Source: Pedobacter psychrodurus (GTDB taxonomy: Bacteria; Bacteroidota; Bacteroidia; Sphingobacteriales; Sphingobacteriaceae). From it: a stretch of 64,000 bases of DNA. The stretch covers positions 1 to 64,000 of the forward strand of contig NZ_SJSO01000018.1 in assembly GCF_004331735.1 (NCBI RefSeq), in the 5' to 3' direction. Positions 17,916 through 27,225 of this stretch are shown here, in pieces; position 1 is the stretch's first letter; each line of letters opens with the position of its first letter. A program made the position numbers and the translations under genes. The notes under the pieces were generated by a model. That model was not told the origin of the DNA. It searched no databases and saw only the letters and a list, made by a program, of their open reading frames with translations.

Positions 17916-20318
17916 TTATTGAACTTTATAGGCTGTTTTGGCCGATACTGCCACTCCTTTATCGGTAATTCCATCGGCTTTGATCAAAATATCTGTTTTG
18001 TTATCACCATTAAAATAAGTAATGGTTGCTTCGCCATTTTCGTTGGTTTTTACAGATGGTGTCCAGAAAACAGTGGTACGTAAATCTTTATTTGGTGTTG
18101 CCGGACTGCTGTAATTTGGAGAATAAAAAGTTCTTGCGGCATAATAACCGTTTAAATTGAGGTTCAACAAGTCTAAATTTGGTCCGCGCAAAGCCTCATC
18201 CTTTAAATTAAGACTGATCAGGTATACATCTTTTCCGGTACTGTTTAACAAATGCTGAATTTTAACCTGATTAATCTGATCCATGGTTAAACTATAGTAA
18301 TCTAAGCGCTCGGTAAAGAGTTCTTCCCTGTTGTTTACTCTAATAACCGGCCTAACTTTTTTTCCATTGGCAATAAAAGTGACCCCTTCACTGCCCAGAC
18401 TATCATTTTCTTCTGCCGGATAACTTCCTTTAGCCTTGGTTAACAGAAAATGCTCCAATCCTTTATAAGAATAATCGGCTGCTGTAATGTTGAAAACTTC
18501 CTCTGGATAACCAAATGAGGTAAGTATATCCTGAAACAAAACCACCTTGTTATTCTGAGCGGCCTTAATTTCAATATCGTTAAGGCTGATCGAATCGCCA
18601 AACTTATAAGTCCGGTTATAATCCATGCGTTTTCCAATTTCTACGTTCAAGGTGTTAGAAATTCCAGATGAGATTGTTTTTAATGGCGCTAAATTTAAAG
18701 GTTTAATCAGTGTATCAATCTGTAGCCAACCACCTTTTTTACCTTTATCATCTTTTGATGAAATTTTAACTGCTTGATTGCCATACCAACTGAGCCCATC
18801 CAAGAAATAATGTCCATTCTGATCAGTTTTAGTAGTAAAAATTTTATCACCTGTAAAATTGGTGCCGAACAGGGTGATATTCATATTCGGAATGGGTTTA
18901 TCGGCCAGTTTCTCTCTTACTAATCCTTTTATCGTGATGCCAGGCTCTGGCAAATAGCTTATTTTAATTGCCGAATCGGCCAGTTTTCTCCAGATATAAT
19001 CTCTCCAGCCCTGGGTAAGCAACAATAAGTCTAGTTGTTTTAAACGAGATGGGTTTTTAGCATCAAAATATTGTGCTGCGTTTTTAATATCTCCTTTTAC
19101 TTCCGATTGTAGCGTCAAATACGACACGATATCACTTTCATCATCCGGAATAAGGCCATCAACCGCAGCTAAAGAAAATGACGTTTTAGCCGGCTGACCA
19201 AGAAAATTGGTTGCTTTTACCTTGATAACCACTTTCTCTCTTGGTTTATAAGCTGCTTTGCTTGGGCTTATCGAGAAATTGACTTTATTTTCGTCCTGTA
19301 TAAAAATTAGCCGTTCACAATTTGGCCTGTTCTGATCATCTAGCAGGGTTATGCTTGCAATACCGTTCGGAAAACCTTTTATTGGGATAGATACCGATAC
19401 CGTAGCTTTACTTAATTTGATCGATCCGGAATAAATATTATCGCCTGCATGTTTAACTACAACTGAAATGGACCTATCCTTCAACTCACTGAACATTAAT
19501 TCGTTGGCACTAATGTTTGCTTTAATATTTAAAGAATCGGTAGTAACATGTAAGGAGAGGCCTTTTTTAAGGCTTATAGGCATTTCTGACGAAAATTTTT
19601 CTTTGCCATAAAATCCCTCAACCTTATATTTCTCATCCGCTTTGGGCGTAAAAGCAAAAATGCCCATCCCCGCATCGGTACTTTGAAAAGTAGTTACGGT
19701 ATCTCCTTTTGAAGAGATTACACTTCCTATGGCTTTAACCCCATTTCCAATGTCATCATTGGTTTTAAAGGCTACAATACTGGTTAATCCTTCAACCAAC
19801 GAACCGCCCTCAGGGAAAAAGGCAATCGATTTTTTCGAATTGGAAACATCGGTTTTCTTAACCGGATTTCGGGTAAAATAAGAAGCGTTTTCGATAATAT
19901 TATTGCTAATGTGGATTCGTTTTTGAAAAACAAAATCCTCGCCAAAATTCCGCATCCAATTGGTATAAGCCCTAATGGCGTACCAACCAGAAGGAATAGA
20001 ATCTTTCAGCTTAAAATCACCCTTTCCCAGTCCGCCATCCAACCTGATCATTTTCCTTTCCAAAACTTCCGATTTTGGTGAAATCAGCTCAACATATAGA
20101 TTATTGCTGGTGGATGTTAGACTACTGCTTTTTCCATTTACCAAATAGGCGCTAAACCAAACATCCTCGCCAGTGCTGTAATAACTGCGGTCTACCTGTA
20201 GGTATGATTTCTCAAAAAAGAGCTTAACCGATTGTTTATCTGTGGCTTTTTGTTGCGCCGAACTACAAAGTGTTACTGCACTTAAGAGGCTAAGCCAAAT
20301 GTATTTTTTGAGATTCAT
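17916..20318 (-). CDS. Exported MG2/carboxypeptidase-regulatory-like domain protein heading the CAZyme operon
   Basis: About 800 aa. The start at 20318 (MNLKKYIWLSLLSAVTLCSSAQ) gives a standard signal peptide; the open frame begins 18 nt earlier. Residues about 35-140 resemble an alpha-2-macroglobulin MG-type domain (LQVDRSYYSTGEDVWFSAYLVNG; IPSGWYAIRAYTNWMRNFGEDF). A carboxypeptidase-regulatory-like sandwich follows at about 460-530 (IKGLVREKLADKPIPNM; TDQNGHYFLDGLSW), and a C-terminal sandwich contains WTPSVKTNENGEATITYFN. Such proteins are common in Bacteroidota, and their function is poorly defined. No protease motif or thioester is visible. As first gene of the operon it is probably made together with the pectin enzymes, perhaps as an outer-membrane or periplasmic accessory. 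Confidence 0.7.
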   Translation of the reverse strand: MNLKKYIWLSLLSAVTLCSSAQQKATDKQSVKLFFEKSYLQVDRSYYSTGEDVWFSAYLVNGKSSSLTSTSNNLYVELISPKSEVLERKMIRLDGGLGKGDFKLKDSIPSGWYAIRAYTNWMRNFGEDFVFQKRIHISNNIIENASYFTRNPVKKTDVSNSKKSIAFFPEGGSLVEGLTSIVAFKTNDDIGNGVKAIGSVISSKGDTVTTFQSTDAGMGIFAFTPKADEKYKVEGFYGKEKFSSEMPISLKKGLSLHVTTDSLNIKANISANELMFSELKDRSISVVVKHAGDNIYSGSIKLSKATVSVSIPIKGFPNGIASITLLDDQNRPNCERLIFIQDENKVNFSISPSKAAYKPREKVVIKVKATNFLGQPAKTSFSLAAVDGLIPDDESDIVSYLTLQSEVKGDIKNAAQYFDAKNPSRLKQLDLLLLTQGWRDYIWRKLADSAIKISYLPEPGITIKGLVREKLADKPIPNMNITLFGTNFTGDKIFTTKTDQNGHYFLDGLSWYGNQAVKISSKDDKGKKGGWLQIDTLIKPLNLAPLKTISSGISNTLNVEIGKRMDYNRTYKFGDSISLNDIEIKAAQNNKVVLFQDILTSFGYPEEVFNITAADYSYKGLEHFLLTKAKGSYPAEENDSLGSEGVTFIANGKKVRPVIRVNNREELFTERLDYYSLTMDQINQVKIQHLLNSTGKDVYLISLNLKDEALRGPNLDLLNLNLNGYYAARTFYSPNYSSPATPNKDLRTTVFWTPSVKTNENGEATITYFNGDNKTDILIKADGITDKGVAVSAKTAYKVQ

Positions 20319-20783
20319 AATTCTTTTGTCAATCATGTGAACCAGTTATTTTGCATACAAAAGCCCTACAAAAAAACATAGTCAATACCAGAATATTGGA
20401 GAAACGAAGGCTCATCATGTGTTATTGGTTAGTGGATCTTAACAGCTGCCGGGTAGCGGCCATTAAATGATTCATGTCGAATGTAAATAGTATATTTTTA
20501 AGGCGCATCCTGTAGTATCCTGCTTTTTAACGATGACAATATGTTACAAGAAAGGTTTTAAAGGTTTCGACAAAATAAATTTTAAACATCAAGTAAAAAG
20601 TTACTTTACTAAACCCTTTTACTACCTCAATCGATATTTGAGATGCTTGCATCGTTTTTCCTAATGCTAAGATTGTAGAATTTATGAAAAAAACATTGAT
20701 GAATAAAAAAATAACTGTTCAAATAACGTTTATTATTTTAAATATTTTACTTTTACCATTAGATCTTCCAAATATTAAACCGT
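20319..20783. promoter_or_regulatory. Divergent intergenic region between the two CAZyme blocks
   Basis: 465 bp separate two outward-reading blocks (MG2-PL11 to the left, GH51 to the right), so promoters for both must lie here. I could not find a perfect TAnnTTTG/TTTG pair. The region also holds the second copy of the 20-bp repeat (20505-20524). A 71-codon open frame at 20684-20899 overlaps the GH51 start in another frame and is judged not a gene. Confidence 0.45.
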
Positions 20784-22787
20784 ATGAAATTAAATTACCC
20801 TGTAAAAAGTGTGTTTTCGGCATGCATAGCCTATGCTGTAATTGGAATTGCAGATATCTCAGATGTGCAGGCACAAACTGCAAAAGTGATCAAAGTTAAA
20901 ACCGACCAATCTATTGCCAAGGTGCAGCCGAATATGTGGGGTGTTTTTTTTGAGGATATTAACTTTGGTGCTGATGGTGGTATTTATGCCGAACTGATCA
21001 AAAACCGTTCATTTGAGTTTGCAAAACCGCTAATGGGCTGGACCATACAGCGGAAAAGACCACAGGAAGGTGAAATATTGGTGGTAAACCGTAAGGAAGT
21101 AAACACCGCAAACCCCCGATATTTACAGGTAAAAAAACAAACCGACGATTTCGAACTCCTAAACGAGGGTTTTAAAGGCATCGGTGTAAAAAAAGGCCTT
21201 CGCTACGATTTTTCGATGATGTACCGTCAATCGAAGCCAGGCATTAAACTCGTGCTATTATTAAAAGATGCGAACAATAAAATCATCGGACAAGGAAGTT
21301 TAACGCCTGACCAAACGGGTAGCGACTGGAAAAAACAATCGGCAAGTTTTACCGCTACCGAAACCGATCCTAAAGCAAAATTCTCTGTTCTGTTTCAGGG
21401 AAATGGAAATATCGATTTGGATATGATTTCGTTGTTCCCTGGCGACACCTGGAAAAGCCGTCCACAAGGATTAAGAGCAGATATGGTACAATTACTGGCT
21501 GATATGAAACCGGGGTTTATCCGCTTTCCAGGTGGCTGTATTGTAGAAGGAACCGATCTGGCCAACCGTTACCAATGGAAGAAAACCATAGGCCCGATTG
21601 AAAACAGGCAGCTAATTATGAACCGTTGGAATACCGAATTTGCACATCGCCCCGCACCCGATTATTACCAGAGTTTTGGCTTGGGCTTTTTCGAATATTT
21701 CCAACTGGCAGAAGATATCGGTTCGGATGCACTTCCGATATTAAATTGCGGTATGGCCTGTCAGTTTAACTCAGCAGAAGTTGCCTCACTTGACGAACTG
21801 GATCCTTACGTTCAGGATGCTTTAGACCTGATCGAATTTGCCAATGGCGATGTAACAACCAAATGGGGAAAAATGAGGGCAGATCTTGGTCATCCAAAAC
21901 CTTTTAATTTAAAAATGATGGGTGTTGGAAACGAAAACTGGGGGCCACAATACCTGGAGAGAGTAGCAATTTTCACTAAAGCCATAAAAGCTAAATATCC
22001 CGATTTTAAACTGATCAACAGTTCAGGAACCGACCCTGAAGGCGATCGTTTTAATTTATTGAATACCACTTTAAGAAATAACAATGCCGATTTTATCGAT
22101 GAGCATTATTACCGCCCTGCCGATTGGTTTCTAAAAAATGCTGGTCGTTACGATAACTACCCAAGAAATGGATCAAAGATTTTTGTAGGGGAATATGCCG
22201 TCCATGCCGATAAAAATCTAACAGGAAGCAGCAAAAACAATTGGCAAAGTGCCCTGGCATCTGCTTCGTTAATGACAGGTTTAGAGCGCAATGCCGATGT
22301 AGTACAAATGGCCTCATATGCTCCACTCTTTGCACATATTGATGCATGGCAATGGGCACCCGATATGATCTGGGTAGATAATTTAAAATCATATGGCACA
22401 CCTGATTATTATGTTCAGAAACAGTTTTCTACAAATAAAGGAACCGATGTAGTTTCGATTACGCTTGATGAGAAGAACATTATCGGTCAGGATGGCCTTT
22501 ACGCTTCTGCCGTAACCGATCAGGTAAAAAAAGAACTGATCATTAAAATTACCAACAATTCCGATCAGGCACAAAACATTGATTTCGACCTGGAAGGAAA
22601 AATGAAATTAAAAAGTAAGGCCAGCAATGAGGAAATAGCGAACAGCAACCTGAATCAACTCAACTCTTTCGAAAATCCTGAAGCGGTTAGTCCGCAAAAA
22701 AGCACGATTAACCTAAAAGGTAAAAAGCTCAACATCGCTTTAAAGCCTTATTCTTTTAATGTTATCAAAATTCCATTTAACCGATAG
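20784..22787 (+). CDS. Exported GH51-type alpha-L-arabinofuranosidase, long form
   Basis: 667 aa with a signal peptide ending DVQAQ (about residue 31). After the FFEDINFGADGGIYAELIKNRSFE motif comes a carbohydrate-binding-like insertion (about residues 75-215), then the TIM barrel with FIRFPGGCIVEG, the acid/base Glu in GVGNENWG (about 379) and the nucleophile Glu in IFVGEYAVHA (about 466). A C-terminal beta-domain closes the protein. This is the larger Bacteroidota form of GH51. It would remove arabinofuranose from RG-I arabinan. It is the first gene of the plus-strand block, and the next GH51 starts 13 bp after its stop. Confidence 0.9.
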   Translation: MKLNYPVKSVFSACIAYAVIGIADISDVQAQTAKVIKVKTDQSIAKVQPNMWGVFFEDINFGADGGIYAELIKNRSFEFAKPLMGWTIQRKRPQEGEILVVNRKEVNTANPRYLQVKKQTDDFELLNEGFKGIGVKKGLRYDFSMMYRQSKPGIKLVLLLKDANNKIIGQGSLTPDQTGSDWKKQSASFTATETDPKAKFSVLFQGNGNIDLDMISLFPGDTWKSRPQGLRADMVQLLADMKPGFIRFPGGCIVEGTDLANRYQWKKTIGPIENRQLIMNRWNTEFAHRPAPDYYQSFGLGFFEYFQLAEDIGSDALPILNCGMACQFNSAEVASLDELDPYVQDALDLIEFANGDVTTKWGKMRADLGHPKPFNLKMMGVGNENWGPQYLERVAIFTKAIKAKYPDFKLINSSGTDPEGDRFNLLNTTLRNNNADFIDEHYYRPADWFLKNAGRYDNYPRNGSKIFVGEYAVHADKNLTGSSKNNWQSALASASLMTGLERNADVVQMASYAPLFAHIDAWQWAPDMIWVDNLKSYGTPDYYVQKQFSTNKGTDVVSITLDEKNIIGQDGLYASAVTDQVKKELIIKITNNSDQAQNIDFDLEGKMKLKSKASNEEIANSNLNQLNSFENPEAVSPQKSTINLKGKKLNIALKPYSFNVIKIPFNR

Positions 22788-22800
22788 ATTTAACGAGATC

Positions 22801-24342
22801 ATGATGAAAAAACTTCTCTTCTCTGCCACAATGCTCTGCTGCTCCATTTTTGCGCAGGCACAAAACGAAACGCAGTTAACCATTAAACCCGCCGCCGATC
22901 AAATTGTAAGCAAGCACATTTACGGTCATTTTTCGGAGCATTTAGGCCGATGTATTTATGATGGTTTTTGGGTGGATGAAAATTCGACTATTCCCAATAA
23001 AGGAAGAATCCGTTTAGATATTGTAGATGCCCTGAAGAAAATAAAAGTCCCTAATCTGCGCTGGCCAGGCGGCTGTTTTGCTGACGAATACCACTGGAGA
23101 GATGGCATTGGACCAAGAAACCAACGTCCGAAAATGGTAAATACCAATTGGGGCGGCGTAACCGAAGACAATAGCTTTGGTACACACGAATTTTTAGACC
23201 TTTGCCAGATGCTCGATTGCGAGCCTTATATTGCCGGGAACGTGGGCAGCGGAACTGTGGAAGAAATGGCAAAATGGGTAGAATACCTGAACTTTGATGG
23301 TGTAAGCCCGATGACAGCCATCCGCAGCCAAAATGGAAGAGAAAAACCATGGAAAGTTACTTTCTGGGGTGTGGGTAACGAGAGCTGGGGCTGTGGAGGT
23401 AACATGACACCTGCTTATTATTCTGATTTATACCGCAGGTATGCCACTTACGCACGTAACTATCCAGGTGCTCCGCTAAAAAGGATTGCAAGTGGCGCAA
23501 ATTCAGGCGATTACAATTGGACAGAAACCTGTATGAAAAACATCGGCAATCAGATGTGGGGATTAACTTTACACTATTACACCATCCCGACAGGAAACTG
23601 GGGCACAAAAGGATCGGCAACTAAATTTGATGAAGCACAATACTTTTCGACCATGAAAAACTGTTTAAAAATGGAAGAACTGGTAACTAAACACTCGGCG
23701 ATAATGGATAAATATGATCCTAAAAAGAAAGTGGCTTTAGTGGTTGACGAATGGGGAATCTGGACAGATGTAGAACCCGGAACAAACCCAGGTTTCTTAT
23801 ATCAGCAGAACAGTTTACGCGATGCTTTAATTGCTGGTACTACTTTGAACATCTTTAATAACCACTCCGATCGTGTTAAAATGGCAAATCTGGCACAAAC
23901 GGTTAATGTTTTACAGGCCTTAATTTTAACCGAAAAGGATAAAATGATCCTAACCCCTACTTATCACGTTTTTGATCTTTATAAAGTGCACCAGGATGCC
24001 AAATATCTGCCGATTGCCTTTACCAGTCCTGATTATACTGTAGGCGATCAAAAAATCCCTGCTTTAAATGTTTCTGCTTCGCAGGATGCAAGTGGTGCGA
24101 TCCATATTTCATTGGTCAATTTAGATCCGAACAAAAAAATTGCGCTGAGTACGGTTTTAGATGGTTTGAAATGGAGCTCGGTAACGGGACAGATTTTAAC
24201 TTCGACTAAACTTACTGATGTAAATACGTTTAGCGATTCGAACAAAGTGCACAATGCAAAATTTACCGGTGCAAAAAAATTGGGCAATGCACTTAAAGTA
24301 GAACTGCCTGCTCAATCAGTTGTTGTTCTCGAATTAAAATAA
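22801..24342 (+). CDS. Exported GH51 alpha-L-arabinofuranosidase, compact form
   Basis: About 513 aa from the ATG at 22801, which begins a signal peptide (MMKKLLFSATMLCC, ending AQAQ). The 14 codons open before it overlap the previous gene and are unlikely to be used. Classic GH51 landmarks are IYGHFSEHLGRCIYDG, NLRWPGGCFADEYHWRDGIGP, the acid/base Glu in FWGVGNESWGCGGN and the nucleophile Glu in ALVVDEWGIW. It lacks the insertion of the upstream GH51, so the pair are distinct family members rather than a recent duplicate. The likely role is release of terminal alpha-arabinofuranose from arabinan oligosaccharides. GH97 follows with a 4-bp gap. Confidence 0.93.
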   Translation: MMKKLLFSATMLCCSIFAQAQNETQLTIKPAADQIVSKHIYGHFSEHLGRCIYDGFWVDENSTIPNKGRIRLDIVDALKKIKVPNLRWPGGCFADEYHWRDGIGPRNQRPKMVNTNWGGVTEDNSFGTHEFLDLCQMLDCEPYIAGNVGSGTVEEMAKWVEYLNFDGVSPMTAIRSQNGREKPWKVTFWGVGNESWGCGGNMTPAYYSDLYRRYATYARNYPGAPLKRIASGANSGDYNWTETCMKNIGNQMWGLTLHYYTIPTGNWGTKGSATKFDEAQYFSTMKNCLKMEELVTKHSAIMDKYDPKKKVALVVDEWGIWTDVEPGTNPGFLYQQNSLRDALIAGTTLNIFNNHSDRVKMANLAQTVNVLQALILTEKDKMILTPTYHVFDLYKVHQDAKYLPIAFTSPDYTVGDQKIPALNVSASQDASGAIHISLVNLDPNKKIALSTVLDGLKWSSVTGQILTSTKLTDVNTFSDSNKVHNAKFTGAKKLGNALKVELPAQSVVVLELK

Positions 24343-24346
24343 ACTC

Positions 24347-26278
24347 ATGAAATACAAAATCAAAAGCATTATCCTCTTATTGCTTTCGGCTACCCAAATA
24401 GTTAAAGCACAAACCGGCTATGAGATAAAAAGCCCGGATAAAGAACTGAGTGTTTCTGTTTTTCTAAAAGACAAACAGATTTTTTATACCATAAACAGAA
24501 AAAATGTGCCTGTATTGGCAAATTCTGCACTGGGTATAATCCGTGAAGATGCCGATTTCGCCAAAAACCTTTCTATGTTATCGGTTTCTAAAAATGAACT
24601 GGTTAAAGACAATTATACCTTAAAAAATGGTAAAAGGTTAAACAATCAATACCTGGCTAACAAAAGAGTTCTACACCTGCAAAATGCATCTTCAAAAAAG
24701 ATGGATATTATTTTTCAGGTTTCGAATGATGGTATAGCTTTCCGTTATTATTTCCCTGATGCCGATACGCAACTTAAAAAAATCACCGAAGAAAAAACAG
24801 CTTTTCATTTCTTCGAAAGTACAAAAGCATGGATGCAACCCATGTCGGTAGCCAAAACCGGTTGGGAAAGCACCAATCCATCTTACGAAGAACATTATCA
24901 AAAAGAGATCAGTGTAGGTACGCCTGCGCCAACCGAAGCAGGCTGGGTTTATCCGGCGCTTTTCAACTACAAAGACACCTGGCTATTGGTTACTGAAGTG
25001 GGTTTGGATGGCAGTTATTGTGCTACACGCTTAAAGCAAAATTCTCCAGAAGGGAATTATCAAATCGGTTTTCCTGATGCGCGAGAAGCTTTTACCAACC
25101 AAAATGTAAATCCCGAATCTATCTTGCCATGGTACACCCCTTGGCGCGTAATTGCAGTTGGAAGCCTTAAAAAAATAACCGAATCTACTTTAGGTACAGA
25201 TTTAGCTGCTCCTGCTAAAGCAGATATTAATCCCCATCTGTTTCAATTAGGGAAGGCTTCCTGGAGCTGGATCATGTTAAAAGACAATTCAATCATCTAC
25301 GACATCCAGAAAAAATACATCGATTTCGCGGCTGATATGAAATGGGAATACTGCCTGATTGATGTGGATTGGGATACCAAAATCGGATATGAAAAAATGC
25401 AGCAATTAACTGATTATGCTAAATCGAAAAATGTTGGTCTACTGCTATGGTACAATTCTGCTGGCGATTGGAACACCGTAAAATATACGCCAAAGAATAA
25501 ACTAACCACTCATGAAAACCGCTTAAAAGAATTTGCCTTATTGCAAAAAATGGGCATTAAAGGCATCAAGGTCGATTTTTTTGGCGGTGATGGCCAATCA
25601 ATGATCCGTTATTACCTCGAACTTTTCGAAGATGCGGCCAAATTCGGTTTAAATGTAAACTGCCATGGGGCAACTTTACCAAGAGGATGGCAACGTACCT
25701 ACCCGAACTTAGTGACCATGGAATCGATCAAGGGTATGGAATTCATCACTTTTGATCAGAATAATGCCAACGAAGAGCCTTTACACGTCACCACCATTCC
25801 GTTCACCAGGAATATCTTCGATCCGATGGATTTTACACCAATGAACCTGTCTAAAATTCCAAATATTAAACGTAAAACTACCCACGCCTTCGAATTGGCT
25901 CTGCCAGTAATTTTCCAATCTGGGGTTCAGCACCTGGCCGAATCGCCCGATGGAATGGCTACGGTACCAGGTTATGTTAAATCGTTCCTACAAACCTTTC
26001 CATCAAGCTGGGAAGATACAAAGCTGATTGATGGTTATCCAGGTAAATTTATAGTGATGGCACGTAAAGCTGGCTCAAAATGGTACATCGCCGGGATAAA
26101 TGGAGAAGCAGGTACAAAAACAGTTACCTTCGATATGGCTGAATATAAAGGCAAAAAGGCAAGTCTGATTACCGATGGCGACGAGCCACTTTCGTTTACT
26201 CGAGTGGAAATGACGCCAAACGCTGATCTAAAAATAAATATGAAAGCTTTTGGCGGATTTGTAATCGTTATAGAATAA
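24347..26278 (+). CDS. Exported glycoside hydrolase family 97
   Basis: 643 aa with a signal peptide ending VKAQ (about residue 21). The three-part GH97 layout is visible: an N-terminal beta-supersandwich (YEIKSPDKELSVSVFLKD; GIAFRYYFPDAD), the catalytic barrel (WEYCLIDVDWDTK; GIKGIKVDFFGGDGQ) and a small C-terminal beta-domain (WYIAGINGEAGTKTVTFD). GH97 contains inverting alpha-glucosidases and retaining alpha-galactosidases. The sequence alone does not let me assign the mechanism safely. In an arabinan/galactan context an alpha-galactosidase or a related alpha-pyranosidase is more likely than a starch enzyme. It is tightly coupled to GH51 upstream (4 bp) and GH43 downstream (10 bp). Confidence 0.92.
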   Translation: MKYKIKSIILLLLSATQIVKAQTGYEIKSPDKELSVSVFLKDKQIFYTINRKNVPVLANSALGIIREDADFAKNLSMLSVSKNELVKDNYTLKNGKRLNNQYLANKRVLHLQNASSKKMDIIFQVSNDGIAFRYYFPDADTQLKKITEEKTAFHFFESTKAWMQPMSVAKTGWESTNPSYEEHYQKEISVGTPAPTEAGWVYPALFNYKDTWLLVTEVGLDGSYCATRLKQNSPEGNYQIGFPDAREAFTNQNVNPESILPWYTPWRVIAVGSLKKITESTLGTDLAAPAKADINPHLFQLGKASWSWIMLKDNSIIYDIQKKYIDFAADMKWEYCLIDVDWDTKIGYEKMQQLTDYAKSKNVGLLLWYNSAGDWNTVKYTPKNKLTTHENRLKEFALLQKMGIKGIKVDFFGGDGQSMIRYYLELFEDAAKFGLNVNCHGATLPRGWQRTYPNLVTMESIKGMEFITFDQNNANEEPLHVTTIPFTRNIFDPMDFTPMNLSKIPNIKRKTTHAFELALPVIFQSGVQHLAESPDGMATVPGYVKSFLQTFPSSWEDTKLIDGYPGKFIVMARKAGSKWYIAGINGEAGTKTVTFDMAEYKGKKASLITDGDEPLSFTRVEMTPNADLKINMKAFGGFVIVIE

Positions 26279-26288
26279 ATTAAAGATC

Positions 26289-27224
26289 ATGAAAAAACTA
26301 ATATGCCTTTCCGTGTTGTTGCTATCAGCATTTTTTAATGCTGAAGCACAGTCTAAAAAGGAGGTTTATCTCTTTGCTTATTTTAAAGGTAATGGCGAAG
26401 ATGGTTTGCACCTGGCTTATAGTAACGATGCCTACAAATGGACAGCACTTAAAAATGATCAATCATTCCTTACTCCTACTGTAAGCAAAGATAAACTGAT
26501 GAGAGACCCTTGCATTATACGTGGGGCTGATGGCTTATTTCACATGGTTTGGACAGTGAGCTGGAAAGATAAAGGTATTGGCTATGCCAGTTCGAAAGAC
26601 CTGGTTAACTGGAGCGAACAACAGTTTTTGCCTGTTATGGTTAAAGAAGATGGAGCCAGGAACACCTGGGCACCCGAAATCACCTACGATAGTCGCACCA
26701 AAACCTATATGATTTATTGGGCTACAACCATTAAAGATAAGTTTAATGAAACAGCATCAACTGAAGAAAGCGGCTACAACCACAGAATGTATTACGTCAC
26801 AACTAAAGATTTCAAAACCTATTCTGAAACCAAACTACTTTACGATCCGGGATTTAACGTAATCGATGCCACTATCGTAAAAGAAGGCAAACAGTTTATC
26901 ATGTTTTTAAAAGACGAAACCCGCGAACCAGCTCAAAAGAACATCAAAATGGCTTATGCCGATCAATTGATTGGCCCTTACAGCAAGGCAGGAAATCCGA
27001 TTACGGGAAATTATTGGGCCGAAGGGCCAACAACCTTAAAAATCGGTAATAACTGGATGGTGTATTTCGATAAATACCGCGATCATAAATATGGAGCAAT
27101 CCAGTCTACAGATCTAAAAAACTGGGTTGATGTTTCTGACAAAATCTCTTTACCAAAAGGGTTACGACACGGAACCATCCTTACCATTAAAGCAAAAGAA
27201 TTAAAAACCTTATTAAATCAATAA
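26289..27224 (+). CDS. Exported glycoside hydrolase family 43, copy 1
   Basis: 311 aa with a signal peptide ending AEAQ (about residue 20). It is a single five-bladed propeller with no accessory module. The three GH43 acids can be placed: base Asp in LMRDPCIIRGADG (about 69), the modulating Asp in NVIDATIVKEG (about 195) and the acid Glu in YWAEGPTTLKIG (about 243). Likely activity is on arabinose- or galactose-containing oligosaccharides; the subfamily cannot be set by eye. The next GH43 starts after a 1-bp gap. Confidence 0.85.
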   Translation: MKKLICLSVLLLSAFFNAEAQSKKEVYLFAYFKGNGEDGLHLAYSNDAYKWTALKNDQSFLTPTVSKDKLMRDPCIIRGADGLFHMVWTVSWKDKGIGYASSKDLVNWSEQQFLPVMVKEDGARNTWAPEITYDSRTKTYMIYWATTIKDKFNETASTEESGYNHRMYYVTTKDFKTYSETKLLYDPGFNVIDATIVKEGKQFIMFLKDETREPAQKNIKMAYADQLIGPYSKAGNPITGNYWAEGPTTLKIGNNWMVYFDKYRDHKYGAIQSTDLKNWVDVSDKISLPKGLRHGTILTIKAKELKTLLNQ

Positions 27225-27225
27225 T

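Noticed and set aside
20684..20899. 71-codon open frame with a hydrophobic start just before the GH51 gene
   Set aside because: Its second half overlaps the GH51 signal-peptide region in another frame and encodes Cys-rich nonsense; no family similarity. GH51 has a good start of its own at 20784.
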